Shown: positions 7,846-12,122 of the stretch, piece after piece
Position numbering within the stretch: position 1 is the first letter of the stretch
Layout: the number at the start of each line of letters is the position of its first letter
DNA from: Bacteroidota bacterium
GTDB lineage: Bacteria > Bacteroidota > Ignavibacteria > Ignavibacteriales > Ignavibacteriaceae
DNA length: 12,122 bases
Direction: 5' to 3'
NCBI GenBank assembly: GCA_021778375.1
Contig: JAJYCM010000055.1
Location: 1 to 12,122, forward strand
Translations under genes and position numbers: made by a program
The notes under the pieces: generated by a model
Told to the model about the DNA's origin: nothing
The model's database searches: none
Seen by the model: only the letters and a program-made list of their open reading frames with translations

Positions 7846-9078
7846 ATGAAACTAAGTGAAATAGTAATGATTTCCCTTCAATCAATAAAAGGGAATAAAC
7901 TTAGAACTATGCTTACTATTCTGGGTGTAGTTGTAGGAATATTTTCAATCATTGTTATAATGACAGTTATTACAATGCTTCAAGATAGTATTCAAAATGG
8001 ATTTTCACAACTTGGACAAAATACTTTTCAAATTCAAAAGTTTCCGGCAATAATGTCCGGTGGTCCGGGCGCATGGTTGAAATATAGAAATAGAAAAGAT
8101 ATTACGCTCGATGATTATTATCGTTTGAAAAGTATGCTTACTGAAGCACAGTATGTTGGCGCCGAACAATGGCAAGGCGGTAAAGTAATTAAATTCGGTG
8201 CAAAAGAAACTAATCCAAATATTGAAGTAGCCGGAATTACTTCTGAAGCATTCAAAACTAATAACTGGTCAATTGCGTCAGGAAGAGAAATAAGATCTTT
8301 GGATGTACAATACTCTAACGATGTTTGCGATATTGGGCAGGATATAGTCACAAAGCTTTTCCCAAATATTGATCCTGTTGGACAATATGTAAGAGTTGAC
8401 GGCCTTCCTCTTAAAATAATAGGCGTTCTTGATAAGCAGCCCTCAATGTTTGGCTCAAGCAGGGACAATAATGTTATAATGCCGCTGACCACTTTCGAAT
8501 CCAAATATGGGAAATATGGAAAGAGTGTTAATATTACGGTTATGTCTTATACAAAAGGAGACTATAATGCCACTATTGATGCCGCAATAGGCTATATGAG
8601 GACTATTAGAAAAGTTGAACCGGGGAAAGATAATGATTTTGATATTTATAGTAATGACTCCTTGATAGGACAGATTAACAAGATTACAGGCGGAGTAAAA
8701 ATTGGCGCAATGGCTGTTTCGATTATTGCTTTAATTGCCGCGGGCGTTGGTATTATGAATATTATGCTCGTATCGGTTACAGAGCGAACAAGAGAAATTG
8801 GTATTAGAAAAGCCATTGGAGCAAGAAGATCATCAATACTTTCTCAATTCCTTGTTGAAGCAATTACGCTTTGTATGATTGGAGGTCTAATTGGAATCGT
8901 CTTAGGGGTCGGGGTTGGTAACCTTGCCGGCTCTCAATTAAATGCCCAAATGGCAATTCCGGTTGACTGGGTGTTCATAGGCTTTTCATTATGCATCTTA
9001 GTCGGTATTATTTTCGGAACTTATCCGGCATACAAAGCCGCGAACATGGACCCTATAGAAGCATTGAGGTATGAATAA
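7846..9078 (+). CDS. MacB/FtsX-type ABC transporter permease, second paralogue
   Basis: Second inner-membrane permease, same architecture: TM1 about 22-44, periplasmic MacB core about 45-283, TM2 about 286-308, coupling segment TERTREIGIRKAIGARRSSIL, TM3 about 336-362, TM4 about 374-396, and ending MDPIEALRYE. The 410 residues match the first permease closely in membrane and coupling segments but much less in the periplasmic core, as expected for an old tandem duplication. The ATG directly abuts the TAA of the preceding gene, and its ribosome site GAGG (7833-7836) lies inside that gene, so translation is probably coupled. Inference: the two proteins form a heterodimer on one ATPase dimer. Two homodimeric transporters sharing the ATPase remain possible. 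Confidence 0.94.
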   Translation: MKLSEIVMISLQSIKGNKLRTMLTILGVVVGIFSIIVIMTVITMLQDSIQNGFSQLGQNTFQIQKFPAIMSGGPGAWLKYRNRKDITLDDYYRLKSMLTEAQYVGAEQWQGGKVIKFGAKETNPNIEVAGITSEAFKTNNWSIASGREIRSLDVQYSNDVCDIGQDIVTKLFPNIDPVGQYVRVDGLPLKIIGVLDKQPSMFGSSRDNNVIMPLTTFESKYGKYGKSVNITVMSYTKGDYNATIDAAIGYMRTIRKVEPGKDNDFDIYSNDSLIGQINKITGGVKIGAMAVSIIALIAAGVGIMNIMLVSVTERTREIGIRKAIGARRSSILSQFLVEAITLCMIGGLIGIVLGVGVGNLAGSQLNAQMAIPVDWVFIGFSLCILVGIIFGTYPAYKAANMDPIEALRYE

Positions 9079-9142
9079 TTTCTAAAAGTTAAACTGCGTT
9101 AATTATCTCCGGTTTTTTGGAAGTAAATTACTTTCATTTAAA

Positions 9143-9257
9143 TAAGTCACCTTACGCAAAAGGTTATTATTAGATAGTGAGAAACCTCCGAGGTTTTCCT
9201 AAACCTTGGAGGTTTTGCACTTCACTTCCTTTATATTTGAAATTGTCTGCGTAACAT
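9143..9257 (+). repeat. 115-bp REP/MITE-like element, copy 1
   Basis: This copy matches 11165-11278 in the same orientation with nine substitutions and one single-base indel by hand alignment, about 91 percent identity. Two blocks are identical between copies: 9148-9172 and 9220-9252. Near its ends it has the inverted pair TTACGCA (9152-9158) and TGCGTAA (9248-9254). Its centre is a 15-bp hairpin. It fills the space between the convergent permease and nuclease genes, and its last base is the first base of the nuclease stop codon on the complementary strand. No coding capacity is present, so any mobility would depend on a protein supplied elsewhere. Confidence 0.85.
9181..9216. terminator. Hairpin in repeat copy 1, likely bidirectional terminator
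   Basis: Arms 9182-9196 and 9201-9215 pair over 15 bp with one G-U wobble and a four-base TCCT loop. The stem is AAACCTCC-type on the left and GGAGGTTT-type on the right. On the + strand the stem ends in TTTT; on the - strand its AAA start also gives a T-run. Placed 103 bp after the second permease stop and about 40 bp after the nuclease stop, it can end transcription from both convergent genes. Confidence 0.55.
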
Positions 9258-11008
9258 CAGATTTCTTCCTCAACAGCTACCTTCTCTTTTTGGAAATTGT
9301 CGATTAAGAATTTCACGTCAAAATAAGTTTCTTCTGGAATATCGGCGGTACTGTTAAAACTGCTCAATTTGGAGTAAAGCTCTTGCTTGTTTCGATAATC
9401 CTTTAAGTAATATATTCTCACCTTATTCCTGTTTTTTACTAACCAATTCAAAGTGATTTTAATTTTTTCAAGGTCTTCTTCATCAGGTAAAACTTTTCGG
9501 TTGATAGTCATGTCAAAATAATCATCAAGCGCATCTTCAAAGTAATCTTTTTCTTTAACAACGTATTTCTTAATAAATATTTTCCCGGTGAGCATTACAA
9601 TATAATCGTGGTTATTTCCCTCCACAATTTCAAACAATACATTTGCAAGATTAACTGGTTCGGCGAGAAGGGAAGACTTATGAATTTGTGATAAAATTAA
9701 ATCTATAATCTCCTTCACCTCCGCTGCTTTTTCATATTTTAGATCGTTAGAGTATTCTTTCATTTTAATTAAAAGACGGTTAAGTGCAAATTGGCTTTTA
9801 CCGTAAAGGAATTCATAAACTTTGTTCAATTCTTCAGTATAGACAGTTCTTTCTTTATTAATGCAGGGAGCAGTACAACGTTCAATTTCCGCAAGAAAAC
9901 ATTTTCGTTCCTTAGAAAATTCAGCTTCTGAACATTCTCTTAAAGCAAAGGTCCTATTTATCATATCCAACACTGCCGCCGCTTTCTTTCTCGAAATGAA
10001 TAGCCCGAAATAATCATTACCATCAAAATCGAAATTATTACAAATTTCCGGAACCGGAAAAGAATTTAAAATATTTATCCTAAGAAAATACTTATCGCCA
10101 TATTCTTTTAATAAAGTATTGTGCTTTGGCTTTAACACCTTAATGGATTCCGCTTCTGCAAGCAAAGCGGTTAGCTCGGAATTAGTGATTTCTATTTTTA
10201 GCCTTGCACCTTGCTGTACAATCTTTTTTGCCTTCCTTGGAGCCGCACTCGAGAAATATGATTTAACCCGGCTCTTTAATGATTTAGCTTTTCCGATATA
10301 TATTATCTCATCGCGCGAATTTAAAAAATAATAAATACCAGGCGCATCCGGTAACGCTGAAACATCTTCGCCAAGTTTCTTTTTAACTTTTGTGTTGTGA
10401 AATTGCAACGACTTCGGAAATTGTTGGAAGTTTATTAGGTCGTTTACAGTTTTTATTTGGTAATTGTTTTTAAGCTCCTTAGCCATTTTAATAAAAGCAC
10501 GGGCGGTAACTTCTGCATCTCCCAATGCACGGTGGGAGGATGAATTGTTAAGTCTCAAATGATTCACAACAGTCCCAAGCGATTTACTCCTGAGAAACGG
10601 GTAAAGCCGGCGTGCAATTTTTAATGTGCAAAAATTTAAGTTTGTCAGGAAGTCTCTTCCGCAGTAACGGTATTCTTTTCTGAGAAACCCAAGATCAAAT
10701 GAAAAATTATGGCCTGCAATAATTTCATCCGAAACAAAATCGGTAACTTCATCAACAATATCCTCAAAAAATGGAGCGTTAAAAACATCGTCGTTAGTTA
10801 TTCCGGTTAATTGAGTAATGAAATATGGAATTTCTTTGCCGGGGTTTACAAACGAATTGTATTGATCAACTATCTTAAAATTAAAAACCTTCACCATTGC
10901 AATCTCTATAATTCCGTTACGCGCCGGTGATAAACCGGTTGTTTCGACGTCTATTATGCAAAAAGGGGCTTCTTCAATTGGAAGTTGTAGAATATTTTCC
11001 TGTGTCAT
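9257..11008 (-). CDS. DEDDh exonuclease / GIY-YIG (UvrC N-terminal-like) fusion nuclease
   Basis: Probable DNA-repair nuclease, cytoplasmic, 583 residues. Residues about 15-180 form a DnaQ-like 3'-5' exonuclease with DEDDh residues Asp20, Glu22, Asp105 (GHNFSFDLGF), His159 and Asp164 (HRALGDAE). Residues about 219-302 form a GIY-YIG domain: GIY at 224-226, YIG at 237-239, Arg247, probable catalytic Glu285, and KPKHN at 293-297. UvrC-like features follow: Cys359, Cys370, Cys378 and Cys382 spaced C-x10-C-x7-C-x3-C, and a UVR-like helix LKYEKAAEVKEIIDLI (423-438). The UvrC RNase H-like endonuclease and HhH domains are absent; residues 440-583 match nothing I recognise. Related DnaQ/Cho-type fusions are known in other phyla (often named DEDD exonuclease or PolIII epsilon). 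The start codon has no Shine-Dalgarno. The gene is bracketed by direct repeats and faces away from the sensor gene. Confidence 0.92.
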   Translation of the reverse strand: MTQENILQLPIEEAPFCIIDVETTGLSPARNGIIEIAMVKVFNFKIVDQYNSFVNPGKEIPYFITQLTGITNDDVFNAPFFEDIVDEVTDFVSDEIIAGHNFSFDLGFLRKEYRYCGRDFLTNLNFCTLKIARRLYPFLRSKSLGTVVNHLRLNNSSSHRALGDAEVTARAFIKMAKELKNNYQIKTVNDLINFQQFPKSLQFHNTKVKKKLGEDVSALPDAPGIYYFLNSRDEIIYIGKAKSLKSRVKSYFSSAAPRKAKKIVQQGARLKIEITNSELTALLAEAESIKVLKPKHNTLLKEYGDKYFLRINILNSFPVPEICNNFDFDGNDYFGLFISRKKAAAVLDMINRTFALRECSEAEFSKERKCFLAEIERCTAPCINKERTVYTEELNKVYEFLYGKSQFALNRLLIKMKEYSNDLKYEKAAEVKEIIDLILSQIHKSSLLAEPVNLANVLFEIVEGNNHDYIVMLTGKIFIKKYVVKEKDYFEDALDDYFDMTINRKVLPDEEDLEKIKITLNWLVKNRNKVRIYYLKDYRNKQELYSKLSSFNSTADIPEETYFDVKFLIDNFQKEKVAVEEEI

Positions 11009-11012
11009 GTTA

Positions 11013-11020
11013 CAAATGTA
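11013..11020 (-). promoter_or_regulatory. Candidate -7 box of the nuclease gene
   Basis: On the complementary strand this reads TACATTTG, an exact TAnnTTTG match, ending only four bases before the ATG. Transcription from it would start at or within a few bases of the start codon and give a leaderless or nearly leaderless mRNA, consistent with the missing Shine-Dalgarno. No good -33 box is seen at the expected distance. Confidence 0.3.
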
Positions 11021-11129
11021 TGATATAATTCCAACTTTGTCATTAGAAAAGAAAATTATTTATAATCAGAAATTCCAAATCTTAATGTGCCGTTTTCAAT
11101 TTGTCCTTAATCATTATTTATATATTTTA

Positions 11130-11167
11130 TACAGGTTACTAATATGGTTAATACCTGTACTTAGTAA
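11130..11167. repeat. Two overlapping 7-bp inverted repeats, possible operator
   Basis: TACAGGT (11130-11136) is complemented by ACCTGTA (11153-11159), with half-site centres 23 bp apart. TTACTAA (11136-11142) is complemented by TTAGTAA (11161-11167). The pairs interleave and share one base, so as RNA they could form competing hairpins or a pseudoknot-like fold; as DNA the first pair could be a two-turn operator. The second overlaps the left edge of repeat copy 2. In AT-rich DNA part of this may be chance. Confidence 0.35.
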
Positions 11168-11278
11168 GCCACCTTACGCAAAAGGTTATTATTACATAGT
11201 GAGAAATCTCCGAAGTTTCCTAAACCTCGGCGGTTTTGTGCTTCACTTCCTTTATATTTGAAATTGTCTGCGTTACAT
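11165..11278 (+). repeat. 114-bp REP/MITE-like element, copy 2
   Basis: Second copy of the element at 9143-9257, in the same orientation and about 2.02 kb away. The inverted ends are TTACGCA (11174-11180) and TGCGTTA (11269-11275), the latter with one base changed. The central hairpin persists (11204-11218 with 11222-11236): the G-U pair of copy 1 is G-C here, but two mismatches have appeared, so the stem is weaker. It ends 26 bp before the sensor gene's ATG, where a terminator would be misplaced, which argues that the element is interspersed rather than simply a gene-end signal. TATATTTG at 11253-11260 fits a -7 promoter box facing the sensor gene. Confidence 0.82.
11253..11260 (+). promoter_or_regulatory. 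Candidate -7 box inside repeat copy 2, facing the sensor gene
   Basis: TATATTTG is an exact TAnnTTTG match and would start transcription near 11267, giving a leader of about 38 nt before the ATG at 11305. The nearest upstream TTTG (11235-11238) leaves only 14 bp, short of the usual spacing of about 19. The same box exists in copy 1 (9232-9239), where it would produce RNA antisense to the nuclease 3' end. Confidence 0.3.
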
Positions 11279-11304
11279 GAGTTAGTAAAAGAAACGGAAA
11301 TGCA

Positions 11305-12122
11305 ATGAAAAACAAATCAATTAAAACTATTAAAAAGCGAACGCTGCTTTTAACGTTCATCGCAATTATTATTTTGATTATTTCCGCCGGATATTACTTC
11401 TACCAAATCGAAGAGAATTCAATACGCAAACAACAATTTAACGAGCTAAGCGCTATTGCTCAGTTAAAAATAAACCAAATTATTCAGTGGAGAAGTGAAA
11501 GGTTATCTGAAGCAGAATTCTTTTCCACAAATCAAACATTCATACACAACACTGCCAGTCTGCTTGCCGGTAGAAATAAAAAACTGTTTGAAGGATATTT
11601 TGCTAAAACACTTTTACCCATAGAACACAACCATGGATATGGTAATATTTATCTCGTCTCAAAAAAGGATCAGGTTCTTTTTTCTTTAAATAAAAATAAA
11701 CAGACAAATGATATTGATTCAATAACAATTAAAGATATTGATTCTGCAATTAAAAATAGAAAAATTATCTTCTCTGATTTTCATTTTTCAGCTAATCATA
11801 AAATTATTCACTTAAATATTATTGCACCGATTTTAGGCAAAAATAAAATTCCTATTGCCGCTTTAATATTCCGCATTCTTCCTAACGATTATCTATATCC
11901 GCTAATTCGACAATGGCCAATACCAAGCAAAACCTCAGAGACATTGATAGTCAGAAAAGACGGCGATAACATCCTTTTCTTAAACGAACTGCGCTATAAG
12001 AAAAATGCGGCGCTAAATCTTCGTATTCCTTTAACAAGAACTGATATTTCCGAAGTTAAGGGAGTTTTAGGTTACAAAGGAATTATTGAGGGTAAAGATT
12101 ACCGCGACGTCAGAACATTAGC
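11305..12122 (+). CDS. Membrane sensor protein, N-terminal extracytoplasmic domain (3' partial), probable PAS/histidine kinase
   Basis: Open from the ATG at 11305 to the window end without a stop: 272 complete codons, so the 3' end is missing. A basic start (KNKSIKTIKKR) is followed by one membrane helix at about 13-34, then a long extracytoplasmic region. Recognisable segments include QIIQWRSERLSEAEFFS (58-74), an acidic-hydrophobic block near FSDFH (156-160), IHLNIIAPI (168-176), FRILPNDYLYPLIRQWPIPS (189-208), SETLIVRKDGDNILFLNELR (211-230) and IEGKDYRDV (261-269). These match the double-Cache-like sensor head that commonly precedes PAS domains and a histidine kinase in environmental bacteria. 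The kinase part lies beyond the window, so a diguanylate cyclase output is also possible. Ribosome site GGAA lies at 11296-11299. The gene starts just after repeat copy 2. Ligand unknown. Confidence 0.85.
   Translation, partial: MKNKSIKTIKKRTLLLTFIAIIILIISAGYYFYQIEENSIRKQQFNELSAIAQLKINQIIQWRSERLSEAEFFSTNQTFIHNTASLLAGRNKKLFEGYFAKTLLPIEHNHGYGNIYLVSKKDQVLFSLNKNKQTNDIDSITIKDIDSAIKNRKIIFSDFHFSANHKIIHLNIIAPILGKNKIPIAALIFRILPNDYLYPLIRQWPIPSKTSETLIVRKDGDNILFLNELRYKKNAALNLRIPLTRTDISEVKGVLGYKGIIEGKDYRDVRTL

Larger units (their letters stand above)
11009..11304. other. Divergent intergenic region
   Basis: These 296 bp separate the nuclease (leftward) from the sensor gene (rightward). In order they hold the presumed nuclease promoter zone, an AT-rich stretch, two overlapping inverted repeats (11130-11167), repeat copy 2 (11165-11278), and the sensor gene's ribosome site GGAA at 11296-11299. 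No convincing gene lies here. Confidence 0.7.

Noticed and set aside
8118..8504. A 128-codon - strand reading frame inside the second permease
   Set aside because: It lies wholly antisense to a clear MacB-type core domain and has no recognisable motif or own signals.
10956..11261. A 101-codon + strand reading frame across the nuclease start and the divergent region
   Set aside because: It is antisense to the nuclease N-terminus, runs through repeat copy 2, has no ribosome site, and its product is low-complexity hydrophobic with no domain pattern.
9143..11278. CRISPR array from the repeated sequence
   Set aside because: Only two copies 2 kb apart with a gene between them; no short regular spacers and no cas genes.
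9143..11278. Classical composite transposon around the nuclease gene
   Set aside because: The flanking elements are about 115 bp with no transposase gene, and no clear target-site duplication was found beside either copy.

Overview
The window comes from an AT-rich bacterial chromosome. It looks like a member of the Bacteroidetes/Chlorobi/Ignavibacteria assemblage, with Ignavibacteria-like the best guess. The clues are the low-GC codon use, the weak or absent Shine-Dalgarno sites before several genes, Bacteroidetes-type -7 boxes (TAnnTTTG), the separate-ATPase MacAB/TolC layout, and an exonuclease/GIY-YIG fusion nuclease. The taxonomy is inference; no rRNA or marker gene is present.

Layout. 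Bases 1-1350 hold the 3' part of a gene for a gluzincin-type zinc protease (HEIAH) with a helical TPR-like tail. Bases 1386-2786 encode a CCA-adding tRNA nucleotidyltransferase with an HD domain. After a 200-bp gap, 2989-9078 is a five-gene export operon read left to right: TolC-type outer-membrane channel, MacA-type periplasmic adaptor, MacB-type ATPase, and two tandem paralogous MacB/FtsX-type permeases. A 197-bp spacer with a long imperfect hairpin separates the ATPase from the permeases. Together the five genes should form a tripartite pump: the ATPase drives a permease pair in the inner membrane, and the adaptor couples it to the outer-membrane channel. The substrate cannot be read from the sequence.

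On the opposite strand, 9257-11008 encodes a DEDDh exonuclease fused to a GIY-YIG/UvrC N-terminal-like endonuclease, probably a DNA-repair nuclease. It is bracketed by two direct copies of a repeat of about 115 bp (9143-9257 and 11165-11278). Each copy has short inverted ends (TTACGCA/TGCGTAA) and a central hairpin, like a REP or MITE-type element. From 11305 to the window edge runs the extracytoplasmic sensor region of a membrane signalling protein, most likely a PAS/histidine kinase, cut off by the window end.

The most unusual structure is the pair of repeats around the nuclease gene. No tRNA, rRNA, CRISPR array or transposase gene was seen.
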